From positions 1 to 61,266 of the forward strand of contig NZ_RHHB01000016.1 in the NCBI RefSeq assembly GCF_003710805.1: DNA of 61,266 bases. The letters run 5' to 3'. The notes under the pieces were generated by a model. That model searched no databases. It was not told the DNA's origin and worked only from the letters and a program-made list of their open reading frames with translations. Position 1 is the first letter of the stretch; every line of letters begins with the position of its first letter. This DNA comes from Agromyces tardus. Its GTDB lineage: Bacteria > Actinomycetota > Actinomycetes > Actinomycetales > Microbacteriaceae. The position numbers were made by a program, and so were the translations under genes. Of this stretch, positions 35,542-46,014 are shown one piece after another.

Positions 35542-37090
35542 CCTCACCGCACTGCTCGAGGGCTTCGCCACCGCGCTGCAGCCCCAGTACCTCCTCTACG
35601 CGCTCTTCGGCGTGTTCGTGGGCACCGCCGTCGGCGTGCTGCCCGGCATCGGCCCGGCCATGACGGTCGCACTCCTGCTGCCGCTCACCTACTCGCTCGA
35701 CCCGACCGGCGCGCTGATCGTGTTCGCCGGCATCTACTACGGGGGCATGTACGGCGGGTCGACGACCTCGATCCTGCTCAACACGCCGGGGGAGTCCGCC
35801 TCGATCGTCACCGCCCTCGAGGGCAATCGCATGGCGAAGGCCGGCCGCGGGGCCGCCGCGCTCGCGACGGCGGCGATCGGATCGTTCGTGGCCGGCACCG
35901 CGGCGACGATCGCGCTCACCTTCCTCGCGCCCGGCATCGCGAAGCTCGCGGTGCAGCTCGGACCCGCCGACTACTTCGCGCTCATCGTGGTCGCGTTCCT
36001 CACGGTGGGCGCCCTGCTCGGATCGAGCGTGTCGCGCGGTCTCGTGTCGCTCGGCCTGGGACTCCTGCTCGGCCTCGTGGGCACCGAGGTGCTCTCGGGC
36101 CAGCAGCGCTACACCTTCGGCATCCCGAGCCTCGCCGACGGCATCGACGTCGTGATCATCGCCGTGGGGCTCTTCGCCGTGGGCGAGACGCTCTACGTCG
36201 CGTCGCGGCTCCGCCACGGGCCGGTGCGCGTCATCCCGGTGACCGGGGGCTGGCGCACCTGGATGACCCGGGGCGACTGGGCGCGCTCCTGGCGTCCGTG
36301 GTTGCGCGGCACCGCGATCGGGTTCCCGATCGGCACCATCCCCGCGGGCGGGGCGGATGTCGCGACCTTCCTCTCCTACGCGACCGAGCGCCGCCTCGCC
36401 CGGGGCGGGGCGAAGGCCGAGTTCGGCCGGGGCGCCATCGAGGGCGTCGCCGGGCCGGAGGCGGCGAACAACGCCGCGGCGGCCGGCGTGCTCGTGCCGC
36501 TGCTCACCCTCGGCCTGCCGACGACGGCGACGGCGGCGATCATCATCTCGGCATTCCAGTCGTACGGCATCCGTCCGGGGCCCATGCTCTTCGAGAACCA
36601 GTCCGGGCTCGTGTGGGCGCTCATCGCGAGCCTCTACATCGGCAACGTCATGCTCCTCGTGCTCAACCTGCCGCTCGTGGGCATGTGGGTGAAGGTGCTG
36701 CGGATCCCGCGTCCGTACCTCTACGCGGGCATCCTCGCGTTCGCCGGGCTCGGCGCGTACGCACTGCACTTCAACGTGTTCGACACGCTGACCCTCCTGC
36801 TCGTCGGCCTCATCGGATTCCTCATGCGGCGATACGGCTACCCGGTCGCGCCGATGGTCGTGGGCGGCATCCTCGGGCCGATGGCGGAGGAGCAGCTGCG
36901 CAAGTCGATGGCGATCAGCCAGGGCGATCTCGCGTACCTCGTGCACAGCCCGTTCGCGATCATCGCCTACTCGACGCTCGCGGTGATCATCGTGCTCGGC
37001 ATGTGGCTGAAGCGCCGCAAGGCGCGCCTCGAGGCGTCCGCGCCGTCACCGGACGTTGTACCCGAACGGGAGGCGCAGCCTGCGGAATAG
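35534..37090 (+). CDS. tctA: Tripartite tricarboxylate transporter large membrane subunit TctA
   Basis: This 518-residue permease has about 11-12 membrane segments and the signature TctA segments [40 protein letters not shown] and [20 protein letters not shown]. It is the transport channel of the TctABC system. The three tct genes overlap in sequence, so they form one operon, divergent from the CitAB-type two-component genes. Confidence 0.93.
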   Translation: MDSLTALLEGFATALQPQYLLYALFGVFVGTAVGVLPGIGPAMTVALLLPLTYSLDPTGALIVFAGIYYGGMYGGSTTSILLNTPGESASIVTALEGNRMAKAGRGAAALATAAIGSFVAGTAATIALTFLAPGIAKLAVQLGPADYFALIVVAFLTVGALLGSSVSRGLVSLGLGLLLGLVGTEVLSGQQRYTFGIPSLADGIDVVIIAVGLFAVGETLYVASRLRHGPVRVIPVTGGWRTWMTRGDWARSWRPWLRGTAIGFPIGTIPAGGADVATFLSYATERRLARGGAKAEFGRGAIEGVAGPEAANNAAAAGVLVPLLTLGLPTTATAAIIISAFQSYGIRPGPMLFENQSGLVWALIASLYIGNVMLLVLNLPLVGMWVKVLRIPRPYLYAGILAFAGLGAYALHFNVFDTLTLLLVGLIGFLMRRYGYPVAPMVVGGILGPMAEEQLRKSMAISQGDLAYLVHSPFAIIAYSTLAVIIVLGMWLKRRKARLEASAPSPDVVPEREAQPAE

Positions 37091-37175
37091 TCTGCGTGAA
37101 CGGCCTGTTACAGGTGGCAGGTTCACAAGAAAAGTCCAGTGATCGACGCTAGAGTCGGTGAACGGGATGAGGCGC

Positions 37176-37181
37176 TAGACT
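37176..37181 (+). promoter_or_regulatory. -10 candidate upstream of clgR
   Basis: TAGACT stands 56 bases before the clgR ATG, giving a leader of about 50 bases with AGAAGGAGG near its end. A second similar box, TAGAGT (37150-37155), is close by. No good -35 is seen for either, and the choice is uncertain. Confidence 0.35.
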
Positions 37182-37237
37182 GACCTCCCCGCACCGGCCC
37201 GGGTGACGGGTCATAGGCAGCGAGAAGGAGGTTCCCG

Positions 37238-37546
37238 ATGGTTCTGGTTCGACAGGAGATCGGCGATGTGCTGAGGGACTTCCGCCTGCAGAAGGGCCGC
37301 ACGCTCCGTCAGGTCGCCAGCAAGGCGAGCGTCGCGCTCGGCTACCTCAGTGAGGTGGAGCGCGGCCAGAAGGAGGCCTCGTCCGAGATCCTCGCGTCGG
37401 TCGCCGAGGCGCTCGACACGCCCATCTCGGTGATCATGCACGAGGTCGGCGATCGCATCGCGGTGCTCGAGGGACTGTCGGCAGTGCCCGACAGCCTGCC
37501 CGACGAGCTCGTCGCCGAGTTCGACGCGGACATGATGGTCCGCTGA
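37238..37546 (+). CDS. clgR: XRE family transcriptional regulator, ClgR-like
   Basis: This 102-residue protein has a helix-turn-helix of the XRE type (LRQVASKASVALGYLSEVER at about residues 29-48) and the conserved GQKEASSEILASVAEALDTP segment of ClgR. In Corynebacterium, Streptomyces and Mycobacterium, ClgR activates clp protease and stress genes and precedes recA, as here. A strong AGAAGGAGG precedes the ATG. It lies downstream of the inserted tct module and is followed by a perfect stem-loop. Confidence 0.88.
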   Translation: MVLVRQEIGDVLRDFRLQKGRTLRQVASKASVALGYLSEVERGQKEASSEILASVAEALDTPISVIMHEVGDRIAVLEGLSAVPDSLPDELVAEFDADMMVR

Positions 37547-37570
37547 CCGAATTCCTTTTCTTGAGCGCGT

Positions 37571-37596
37571 ATCGGCCGGTCGGGGGACCGGCCGAT
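37571..37596 (+). terminator. Perfect 11-bp stem-loop between clgR and the DUF3046 gene
   Basis: ATCGGCCGGTC (37571-37581) pairs with GACCGGCCGAT (37586-37596) around a GGGG loop. It starts 24 bases after the clgR stop and ends 20 bases before the DUF3046 start. No T-tract follows, and a pyrimidine-rich stretch precedes it. It may terminate, attenuate or process the clgR transcript. Confidence 0.55.
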
Positions 37597-37616
37597 CGCA
37601 TGTCCGGAGGGCGCAG

Positions 37617-37847
37617 GTGAAGCGCAGCGAGTTCCAGTTCGCGGTCGACGCGGAGTTCGGCCAGGGGTACGGCAGCGTCGTGGTGAACGACCTCGTGCTG
37701 GGCGAGCTGGGCGGGCGGACCGCCCGTGACGCCCTCGCCGCAGGGGTGCCGCCGCGCGACGTCTGGCTCGCGCTCTGCGCGGCGACGGATGTTCCCGAGT
37801 CGCGCCGGCACGGCGTCGGCAGGCCGGTTCCGGGCGAGCGACGGTAG
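37617..37847 (+). CDS. DUF3046 family protein
   Basis: This 76-residue protein matches the small DUF3046 family: [20 protein letters not shown] at the N-terminus and [23 protein letters not shown] in the second half. Such genes sit just upstream of recA in many actinobacteria. No function is known. GTG start with GGAGG at 37606-37610. Confidence 0.82.
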   Translation: MKRSEFQFAVDAEFGQGYGSVVVNDLVLGELGGRTARDALAAGVPPRDVWLALCAATDVPESRRHGVGRPVPGERR

Positions 37848-37902
37848 AGCGGGTCGCCCTCAGGGCGCTCCGAAGAAGCGTTCGACACGCCGGGCGCGGT
37901 TT

Positions 37903-37932
37903 CGAACATGCGTTCGGATGCTCGGCTAGGCT
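37903..37932 (+). promoter_or_regulatory. recA SOS box and -10
   Basis: CGAACATGCGTTCG (37903-37916) matches the actinobacterial/Bacillus LexA box CGAAC-N4-GTTCG exactly. TAGGCT (37927-37932) is the likely -10, so the box covers the -35 position. The leader to the recA ATG would be about 185 bases, a long untranslated stretch in which I see no further clear element. Confidence 0.85.
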
Positions 37933-38125
37933 CGTCCTCAACAGCAGGAGGGACGACGCGTCTCACCACATCCCCGCTCTCGCAGCGACGGATGTCGGTG
38001 GGCGGCCATACGGTCGATGCGTCGGAACACACCGCAACCGCCTTGTCGCGAGACGCCACGGGTCACGGCCCGCAACGTGGAACGACAGCCTAGAGGCAGC
38101 CGCATCGAGCATCAAGGAGCCACCA

Positions 38126-39205
<1,080 letters not shown>

Positions 39206-39240
39206 GCGATGACGTCCACGAGACCGGGAGCGGAGGCACG

Positions 39241-40095
39241 ATGAACGACAGCTCAGAGGAGCGCCTCGCCCCGGTCTCGTACCTGCCGTGGGCGGCTCCG
39301 CGCGACGAGCACCCCGCGGCCGGCCGGGGCCGTGCAGCACGCATGGGCGTCGGCGCCGCCCCGATCGACGACGCCGCGGTCGACGACGTCGAGCGCAACG
39401 GCGCAGACCCCACCGACGCCGAGCTCGACGAGGTCGAGCCGAACGGCGCAACGCTCGCGTTCGACGAGGCGGCGCCGTCGACGAGTCCGGCGCGAACTGA
39501 TCAGGCGTCGTCGGGGCGCGGGTTCGGCGAGCGTGGCCGCTCGCGCGGCTTCGGCCGGCTCGGCGCTCGAAGCGGGTCGCGGTTGTCACTCGTGGGCGAC
39601 GACGAGCGGCCCGACGAGACCGGTGCCGAACGCGACGATCGCATCGACCGGCTCGTCGTGTCCCGGCTGCGCCGATCGGCGCTCTCGATCGCCGAGGTCC
39701 GGGCGGTGCTCGCCGAGCACGGGCTCGACGACGCCGAGATCGACGAGTGGATCGAACGCTACGAGCGCCTCGGCTACCTCGACGACGCACGGCTCGCCGA
39801 GCAGCTCACCCACAGCCACGGGACCCGACGTGGGCGGGGCAGCTCCGCCATCCTGCACGAGCTCGAGCGACGCGGCATCGGCGGCGACGTCGCACGGGCG
39901 GCGGTCGACGGGCTCGACCCCGAAGCCGAGATCGTGAACGCCACCGCCGTCGCCGAACGGCGCGCCCGTCAGCTGACGGGGCTCGACCACGCCACCGCCG
40001 AGCGGCGGCTCACGGCCTTCCTGATGCGCCGCGGCTACCCGTCGAGCGTCGTCCGCGAGGCGGTGACGGCGGCGCTCACCGCCGACGGATCGTAG
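39241..40095 (+). CDS. recX: Regulatory protein RecX with long N-terminal extension
   Basis: This 284-residue protein has its RecX three-helix repeats in the second half, from about residue 135 (VVSRLRRSALSIAEVRAVL, then YERLGYLDDARLAEQLTHSH and AFLMRRGYPSSVVREAV). Residues 1-130 are an acidic, Ala/Asp/Glu/Gly-rich stretch with no recognisable domain. Typical RecX proteins are about 150-200 residues. RecX binds RecA filaments and limits their activity. Downstream of recA with GGGAGCGGAGG before the ATG. Confidence 0.85.
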   Translation: MNDSSEERLAPVSYLPWAAPRDEHPAAGRGRAARMGVGAAPIDDAAVDDVERNGADPTDAELDEVEPNGATLAFDEAAPSTSPARTDQASSGRGFGERGRSRGFGRLGARSGSRLSLVGDDERPDETGAERDDRIDRLVVSRLRRSALSIAEVRAVLAEHGLDDAEIDEWIERYERLGYLDDARLAEQLTHSHGTRRGRGSSAILHELERRGIGGDVARAAVDGLDPEAEIVNATAVAERRARQLTGLDHATAERRLTAFLMRRGYPSSVVREAVTAALTADGS

Positions 40096-40107
40096 ACTGG
40101 TGCGATC

Positions 40108-41706
40108 ATGAGCACCATTCAGGAGGCCTCGCCCGGCGAGGCGACCACCGACGTGCCGACGCCCCGCACCTTCGAGGTGCGCACGTTCGGCTGCCAGATG
40201 AACGTGCACGACTCCGAGCGACTGAGCGGCTCCCTCGAGGCGGCCGGCTACGTCCCCGCCGACGGAGCCGAGCCCGACATCGTGGTGATCAACACCTGCG
40301 CCGTGCGTGAGAACGCCGACAACAAGCTCTACGGCAACCTCGGGCACCTGGCCGGCGTCAAGCGTCGCCACGCGGGCATGCAGATCGCCGTCGGCGGCTG
40401 CCTCGCGCAGAAGGACAAGAACGTCATCCTCGAGAAGGCGCCGTGGGTCGACGTCGTCTTCGGCACGCACAACATGGGCTCGCTGCCGAGCCTGCTCGAA
40501 CGCGCCCGCCACAACGACGAGGCGCAGCTCGAGATCCTCGACGCACTCGAGGTCTTCCCGTCGACGCTGCCCACCAAGCGCGACTCGAGCTACTCCGGCT
40601 GGGTGTCGATCTCGGTCGGCTGCAACAACACCTGCACCTTCTGCATCGTGCCCGCGCTGCGCGGCAAGGAGAAGGACCGGCGGCCCGGCGACATCCTCGC
40701 CGAGATCCGCGCCCTCGTCGACGACGGCGCCGTCGAGGTCACCCTGCTCGGGCAGAACGTGAACTCCTACGGCGTCGAGTTCGGCGACCGGCAGGCGTTC
40801 GGCAAGCTGCTCCGCGCCGCGGGCCAGATCGAGGGGCTCGAGCGCATCCGCTTCACGAGCCCCCACCCCGCCGCCTTCACCGACGACGTCATCGACGCGA
40901 TGGCCGAGACGTCCGCGGTCATGCCCCAGCTGCACATGCCGCTGCAGTCCGGGTCCGATCGCGTCCTCAAGGCGATGCGACGCTCCTACCGTTCCGAGAA
41001 GTTCCTCGGCATCCTCGACCGCGTGCGCGAGCGCATCCCGAACGCCGCGATCTCCACCGACATCATCGTGGGCTTCCCCGGCGAGACCGAGGAGGACTTC
41101 CAGGAGACCCTCCGCGTCGTCGAGGCGGCCCGCTTCGCATCGGCGTTCACGTTCCAGTACTCCATCCGCCCCGGCACGCCCGCGGCGACGATGGAGGACC
41201 AGGTGCCGAAGGAGATCGTGCAGGAGCGCTACGAGCGACTCACCGCCCTGCAGGAGCGCATCTCGTGGGAGGAGAACCAGCAGCTGGTCGGCCGTGCGGT
41301 CGAGGTGCTCGTCTCCACCGGCGAGGGCAAGAAGGACGCCGAGACGCACCGCCTGAGCGGACGCGCCGAAGACAGCCGACTCGTGCACTTCGAGGTCCCG
41401 GCCGGATCCGAGCTGCCGCGCCCGGGCGATGTCGTCTCGGTGGTCATCACCCAGGCCGCGCCCTTCCACCTGCTCGCCGACTCCCTCGACGGCGCTCCGC
41501 TGCGAGTGCGCCGCACCCGGGCCGGCGACGCGTGGGACCGCATGCAGGCCGAGAGCTGCGGCGTGCCCGCCGTGCCCGGAGCCGCGGCATCCGCAGGCGG
41601 CGCCGTCTCGCTGGGCCTGCCGACCCTGCGTGTGGGCAGCGCACCGCTCATGGCGCCGGGCGTGGGCACGATGCCGATCTACGACCCCACCGACGCCCAG
41701 CGCTGA
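40108..41706 (+). CDS. miaB: tRNA-2-methylthio-N6-dimethylallyladenosine synthase
   Basis: This 532-residue radical-SAM enzyme has the N-terminal UPF0004 domain ([31 protein letters not shown]), the CNNTCTFC cluster site, and a TRAM domain near residue 400. It adds a methylthio group to i6A37 of tRNA, the product of MiaA encoded next. TAGACT (40093-40098) lies 9 bases before the ATG. A C-terminal tail of about 70 residues beyond TRAM is Gly/Ala-rich. Confidence 0.94.
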   Translation: MSTIQEASPGEATTDVPTPRTFEVRTFGCQMNVHDSERLSGSLEAAGYVPADGAEPDIVVINTCAVRENADNKLYGNLGHLAGVKRRHAGMQIAVGGCLAQKDKNVILEKAPWVDVVFGTHNMGSLPSLLERARHNDEAQLEILDALEVFPSTLPTKRDSSYSGWVSISVGCNNTCTFCIVPALRGKEKDRRPGDILAEIRALVDDGAVEVTLLGQNVNSYGVEFGDRQAFGKLLRAAGQIEGLERIRFTSPHPAAFTDDVIDAMAETSAVMPQLHMPLQSGSDRVLKAMRRSYRSEKFLGILDRVRERIPNAAISTDIIVGFPGETEEDFQETLRVVEAARFASAFTFQYSIRPGTPAATMEDQVPKEIVQERYERLTALQERISWEENQQLVGRAVEVLVSTGEGKKDAETHRLSGRAEDSRLVHFEVPAGSELPRPGDVVSVVITQAAPFHLLADSLDGAPLRVRRTRAGDAWDRMQAESCGVPAVPGAAASAGGAVSLGLPTLRVGSAPLMAPGVGTMPIYDPTDAQR

Positions 41707-41724
41707 CGTGACCCCGCCGCTCAC

Positions 41725-42645
41725 GTGACCCTCATCGCGATCGTCGGCGCGACCGGCACGGGCAAGTCGCGCTTCGCGCTCGACCTCGCGCACGCGTTCG
41801 CGCGCGCCGGACGCGTCGCAGAGGTCGTCAACGCCGACGCGATGCAGCTCTATCGCGGCATGGACATCGGCACGGCCAAGCTCGCCCCCGAGGAGCGCGA
41901 GGGCGTGCCGCACCACCTGCTCGACGTGCTCGAGGTGACCGCCGAGGCATCCGTCGCCGCCTACCAGCCCGCAGCGCGGGCCGCGATCGACGACATCGTG
42001 AACCGTGGCGGCGTGGCCCTGCTCGTGGGCGGCTCGGGCCTCTACGTGTCGAGCGTGATCCACGACTTCCGCTTCCCGGGCACGGATGCCGCGGTGCGGG
42101 CGCGCCTCGAGCAGGAGCTGGCCGAGCTCGGGCCCGGCCTGTTGCACCGGCGCCTCCGCGAGATCGACCCCGAGACGGCCGCGGGCGTCGACGCGCAGAA
42201 CGGACGACGCGTCGTGCGCGCCCTCGAGGTGATCGAGGTCACCGGCGAGCCGAAGGCCGCCCGCCTGCCCGACGAGCCCGTGCCGTGGCGAGCCCATCGC
42301 ATCGTGCACCTGCGCAGCGACCGGGCGCGCCTCGTCGACCGCCTCGACGCGCGCGCAGCCGGCATGTGGGCGGCGGGCCTGGTCGACGAGGTGCGCGGCC
42401 TCATCCCGCGCGGGCTCGAACGCGGCGTGACCGCCCGCAAGGCGATCGGCTACGCGCAGGCCCTCGCCGAGGTCCACGGCCGGATGACGCAGGCCGACGC
42501 CATCGCGGAGACCCAGCAGCTCACCCGCACCTACGCCAGACGCCAGGTCGGCTGGTTCCGCAGGTACGCCGAGGCCACCGTCGTCGACGCCGACGATGCC
42601 GCCGCGACGGGCGCGGAGGTCGCCCGCCAGGCGACCCTAGACTGA
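41725..42645 (+). CDS. miaA: tRNA dimethylallyltransferase
   Basis: This 306-residue protein begins [19 protein letters not shown] (P-loop) and has [34 protein letters not shown] and [16 protein letters not shown]. It transfers the dimethylallyl group to A37 of tRNA. GTG start. It acts just before MiaB. Its stop codon overlaps the -10 of dapF. Confidence 0.93.
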   Translation: MTLIAIVGATGTGKSRFALDLAHAFARAGRVAEVVNADAMQLYRGMDIGTAKLAPEEREGVPHHLLDVLEVTAEASVAAYQPAARAAIDDIVNRGGVALLVGGSGLYVSSVIHDFRFPGTDAAVRARLEQELAELGPGLLHRRLREIDPETAAGVDAQNGRRVVRALEVIEVTGEPKAARLPDEPVPWRAHRIVHLRSDRARLVDRLDARAAGMWAAGLVDEVRGLIPRGLERGVTARKAIGYAQALAEVHGRMTQADAIAETQQLTRTYARRQVGWFRRYAEATVVDADDAAATGAEVARQATLD

Positions 42646-42649
42646 CCGT

Positions 42650-43531
42650 ATGGCGTTCGATCTGCGGTTCACCAAAGGGCAGGGCACCGGCAACGACTTC
42701 GTGCTCTTCAGCGACCCCGACGGCGAGAACCCGCTGTCGCCGCACCAGATCGCGGCGGTCTGCGACCGGCACTTCGGCGTGGGCGGCGACGGCGTCATCC
42801 GCGCCGTGCGATCCGACTGCCTCGACGACGGGGCGGCCGCTCTCGCGGAGGACCCGCACGCGACGTGGTTCATGGACTACTGGAACGCCGACGGCTCCGT
42901 CTCCGAGATGTGCGGCAACGGCATCCGCGTCTTCACGCGCTACCTGCTCGACCAGGGACTCGCGGAACTGCACCCCGGAGGGTCGATCGCCATCGGCACC
43001 CGCGCCGGCGTGCGGCGCGTGAGCCACAGCGCCGACGGGTTCCAGGTGGACATGGGGCTCTGGCGCTTGGCGGGCGGCGAGCCGCTCGTGCGGGCCAAGG
43101 AGGTGCCCGTCCCGCGTCCGGGGCTCGGGATCGACGTGGGCAACCCGCATGTGGTCGTCGCCCTCGCCGACGACGACGAGCTGGCGGCCGCCGACCTCGC
43201 CTACGAGCCGCTCATCGACCCGGTGCCGCCGGCCGGTGCGAACGTCGAGTTCGTCGTGCCCGCCGAGCCCCTCGTCGAAGACGGCGTGGGCCGCATCCGC
43301 ATGCGCGTGCACGAGCGCGGCTCGGGCGAGACGCTGTCGTGCGGCACCGGCGCCGTCGCGGCCGCGCTCGCGGTGCGGTACTGGGCGGGCGCCGGCGCGC
43401 CGAACGACTGGCGGGTGCAGGTGCCCGGCGGCGTCGTGGGCGTGCGCATGTTCGAGGGGCCCGACGGCGAGCACGTCGCGCTCTCCGGCCCGGCCGAGCT
43501 CGTCTTCGACGGGGTGCTGAGCCTCGCCTGA
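42650..43531 (+). CDS. dapF: Diaminopimelate epimerase
   Basis: This 293-residue protein has both catalytic cysteines, in [11 protein letters not shown] and [14 protein letters not shown], and the N-terminal [14 protein letters not shown]. It converts LL- to meso-diaminopimelate for peptidoglycan and lysine. TAGACT (42638-42643) overlaps the miaA stop and ends 6 bases before the ATG, suggesting an additional leaderless message. It is the third dap gene of the window. Confidence 0.93.
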   Translation: MAFDLRFTKGQGTGNDFVLFSDPDGENPLSPHQIAAVCDRHFGVGGDGVIRAVRSDCLDDGAAALAEDPHATWFMDYWNADGSVSEMCGNGIRVFTRYLLDQGLAELHPGGSIAIGTRAGVRRVSHSADGFQVDMGLWRLAGGEPLVRAKEVPVPRPGLGIDVGNPHVVVALADDDELAAADLAYEPLIDPVPPAGANVEFVVPAEPLVEDGVGRIRMRVHERGSGETLSCGTGAVAAALAVRYWAGAGAPNDWRVQVPGGVVGVRMFEGPDGEHVALSGPAELVFDGVLSLA

Positions 43532-43569
43532 GTGCCCAGCCCCGCGTGACGTGCCGCCGGTCGCCGCGG

Positions 43570-44181
43570 TCAGTCGGCGCGGGTCACCGTGAGCACGCGG
43601 AACCCCTTCGACGTCGCCGCGCGCTCGACGTCGGCGTCGTCGCCGAGCGTCTCGGCGAGCCACCGCTGCAGCGAGTCGGCGCCGAGGTTCTTCTGCACGA
43701 CCAGCCACGCCGTCGCGCCGTCGTCGAGCCGGGGGAGCCAGTCGGCGAGCATCGCGTGCAGCTCCGGCTTGCCGATGCGGATGGGCGGGTTCGACCACAC
43801 GGTCGCGAAGCGCACGCCGGGGGGAACATCCTCGGGCCGCACGGCGTTGATGTTCCTGAGGCCCAGGCGGGCGGCGTTGCGCCGCACGAGGTCGAGCGCA
43901 CGCTCGTTGACATCGACGGCCCACACGGTGGCATCCGGCGACTCGAGCGCCAGCGTGAGGGCGATCGGCCCCCAGCCGCACCCGAGGTCGAGCAGGTCTC
44001 CGGATGCCGGGGGAGCGGGCACCTCGTCGAGGAGCACGCGGGTGCCCTGGTCGAGGTGGCCGGGGCTGAAGACGCCGCCGGCGGTGAGGACCTCGACGGT
44101 GCGGCCGGCCAGCCGGACGGGGATGGTGCGGAGCGCATCGCCCGACGCAGGCTTCGACGAGAAGTAGTGCTCCTGCGGCAT
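43570..44181 (-). CDS. Class I SAM-dependent methyltransferase, RsmC/RlmG-like
   Basis: This 203-residue protein has a SAM-binding LLDLGCGWGPIALTLALE (about residues 62-79), the acidic AVDVNERAL strand, and the catalytic SNPPIRIG motif of rRNA guanine-N2 methyltransferases. It corresponds to the C-terminal half of RsmC alone, common in actinobacteria. The exact rRNA position is not assignable. The start MPQEHYFSSKP is chosen because a CATAGT box on the minus strand (44189-44194) ends 7 bases upstream. Divergent from hflX. Confidence 0.82.
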   Translation of the reverse strand: MPQEHYFSSKPASGDALRTIPVRLAGRTVEVLTAGGVFSPGHLDQGTRVLLDEVPAPPASGDLLDLGCGWGPIALTLALESPDATVWAVDVNERALDLVRRNAARLGLRNINAVRPEDVPPGVRFATVWSNPPIRIGKPELHAMLADWLPRLDDGATAWLVVQKNLGADSLQRWLAETLGDDADVERAATSKGFRVLTVTRAD

Positions 44182-44222
44182 ACAGGGAACTATGCCAGAG
44201 AAGAGAAGTAGGCTTGAACACG

Positions 44223-45746
44223 ATGAATGACACCGCACACGACCCTTCCGACGACGTCGTCGAGCGTGTGCTGCGGAACGCCGGCCAGACGGCCGGCATC
44301 TCGCGCTTCGGCGCGACCGAGGCCACCTCGATCCAGCGCGACGGCAACGGGTTCGACACCGAGGGCACCGACGGCGAGCAGTACGACCGTGAGGCCCGCG
44401 CGGCGCTGCGACGTGTCGGCGGCCTCTCGACCGAGCTCGAGGACGTCACCGAGGTCGAGTACCGGCAGCTGCGCCTCGAGAACGTCGTGCTCATCGGCGT
44501 CTACTCGCAGGGCTCCCTCGACGACGCCGAGAACTCGATGCGCGAACTCGCGGCCCTCGCCGAGACGGCGGGCGCCCGCGTGCTCGACGGCGTGCTGCAG
44601 CGCCGTCCGCATCCCGACCCCAGCACCTACCTCGGTCGCGGCAAGACCGAGGAGCTGCGGCACATCGTCGCCGCGCTCGGCGCCGACACGGTCGTCGCCG
44701 ACACCGAACTCGCCCCGAGCCAGCGGCGCGCGCTCGAGGACGCGGTGAAGGTCAAGGTCATCGACCGCACGGCGGTCATCCTCGACATCTTCAGCCAGCA
44801 CGCCAAGAGCCGCGAGGGCAAGGCCCAGGTCGAGCTCGCGCAGCTCGAGTACCTCCTTCCGCGACTGCGCGGCTGGGGCGAGTCGATGTCCCGCCAGGCC
44901 GGTGGCCAGGTGGGCGGCGCGGGCGCCGGCATGGGCTCGCGTGGTCCGGGTGAGACGAAGATCGAGCTCGACCGTCGCCGTATCCACTCGCGCATGGCCA
45001 GGCTGCGCAAGCAGATCGTGGGCATGAAGCCCGCCCGCGAGGCGAAGCGCGCGAACCGCAAGCGCAACGCCGTGCCCTCGGTGGCCATCGCGGGCTACAC
45101 GAACGCCGGCAAGTCCAGCCTGCTCAACCGCATCACGGGCGCGGGCGTGCTCGTCGAGAACGCCCTGTTCGCGACGCTCGACGCGACGGTGCGCCGCAAC
45201 ACGACCCCCGACGGCCGCGTCTACACGATCGCCGACACCGTGGGCTTCGTGCGCAACCTCCCGCACCAGCTCGTCGAGGCGTTCCGCTCCACCCTCGAAG
45301 AGGTCGCCGACTCCGACCTCATCGTGCACGTCGTCGACGCCGCCCACCCCGACCCCGCGGGGCAGATCGCCACCGTGCGCGACGTCATCGGCGAAGTCGG
45401 CGCACGCGGCATCCCCGAGCTCGTCGTCTTCAACAAGGCCGACCTCGTCACCCCCGAGGAGCGGCTCGTGCTGCAGGGTCTCGAGCCTGGCGCGATCTTC
45501 GCGTCGGCGCGCACGGGCGAGGGCGTCGCCGACGTGCTCGCCGCGATCGCGCGCATGCTGCCCGATCCCGCCGTCGAGGTCGACCTGCTCGTGCCGTACG
45601 ACCGGGGCGACGTGGTCTCGACGCTGCACGAGACCGGCCGCGTGCTCTCGGTCGAGTACCTCGAGGAGGGCACGCGCATCCGCGCCCTCGCCGCGCCCGA
45701 GCAGGCGGCACAGCTCGCCGAGTTCCGCTCGCCCGCACTCGCCTGA
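44223..45746 (+). CDS. hflX: GTPase HflX
   Basis: This 507-residue protein has the HflX N-domain (ENVVLIGVYSQGSLDDAENS, RPHPDPSTYLGRGKTEEL), a glycine-rich GGAGAGMGSRGPGETKIELD region, and a GTPase domain with G1 GYTNAGKSSLLN, G3 DTVGFVRNLPHQ and G4 FNKADL. It binds 50S ribosomal subunits and rescues stalled or hibernating ribosomes. The ATG at 44223 is chosen. TAGGCT (44209-44214) lies 8 bases upstream, so the message is probably leaderless. Confidence 0.93.
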   Translation: MNDTAHDPSDDVVERVLRNAGQTAGISRFGATEATSIQRDGNGFDTEGTDGEQYDREARAALRRVGGLSTELEDVTEVEYRQLRLENVVLIGVYSQGSLDDAENSMRELAALAETAGARVLDGVLQRRPHPDPSTYLGRGKTEELRHIVAALGADTVVADTELAPSQRRALEDAVKVKVIDRTAVILDIFSQHAKSREGKAQVELAQLEYLLPRLRGWGESMSRQAGGQVGGAGAGMGSRGPGETKIELDRRRIHSRMARLRKQIVGMKPAREAKRANRKRNAVPSVAIAGYTNAGKSSLLNRITGAGVLVENALFATLDATVRRNTTPDGRVYTIADTVGFVRNLPHQLVEAFRSTLEEVADSDLIVHVVDAAHPDPAGQIATVRDVIGEVGARGIPELVVFNKADLVTPEERLVLQGLEPGAIFASARTGEGVADVLAAIARMLPDPAVEVDLLVPYDRGDVVSTLHETGRVLSVEYLEEGTRIRALAAPEQAAQLAEFRSPALA

Positions 45747-46014
45747 TCGGCCGCCCGCGCCGACATGCGGTGGCGACCGGCGGCGGCCCGAGCTCGAGGG
45801 CCGCGCTGCGTGCGTCATCCTGCGTCACAGGAGGGGCGCACGCCGCCGGCGCGGCGTATCGTCGCAGGTGATCGAGGCGAGCGGCCGGATGCCGCCCGCC
45901 AGGAGCGACCGCCGAGCCCGGCACCCGCCCGCGAGACCCGCCTGCCGTGACGGCCGGTCGGGCGCGGCGTGCCGCGTGACCGACGACCCCGCGGCATCCG
46001 CCATCAGGAGCAGC

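Noticed and set aside
37141..37200. A ClgR autoregulatory box upstream of clgR.
   Set aside because: CGCTAGAGTCG (37147-37157) departs from the CGC-N5-GCG-type consensus at two important positions, so it is not listed.
31334..37237. Genomic island with attachment sites around the tct module.
   Set aside because: No integrase, tRNA, flanking direct repeat or compositional change is visible at either boundary.
39586..42477. A 963-codon minus-strand frame opposite recX-miaB-miaA, and similar ones opposite rnj, ftsK, metE and accD.
   Set aside because: All lie opposite well-identified genes, have low-complexity composition and no ribosome-binding site or family match.
45747..46014. SAM or cobalamin riboswitch upstream of metF-metE.
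   Set aside because: A segment resembling the AGCCCGGCA core of SAM riboswitches is present, but I could not fit the surrounding helices or other conserved boxes.
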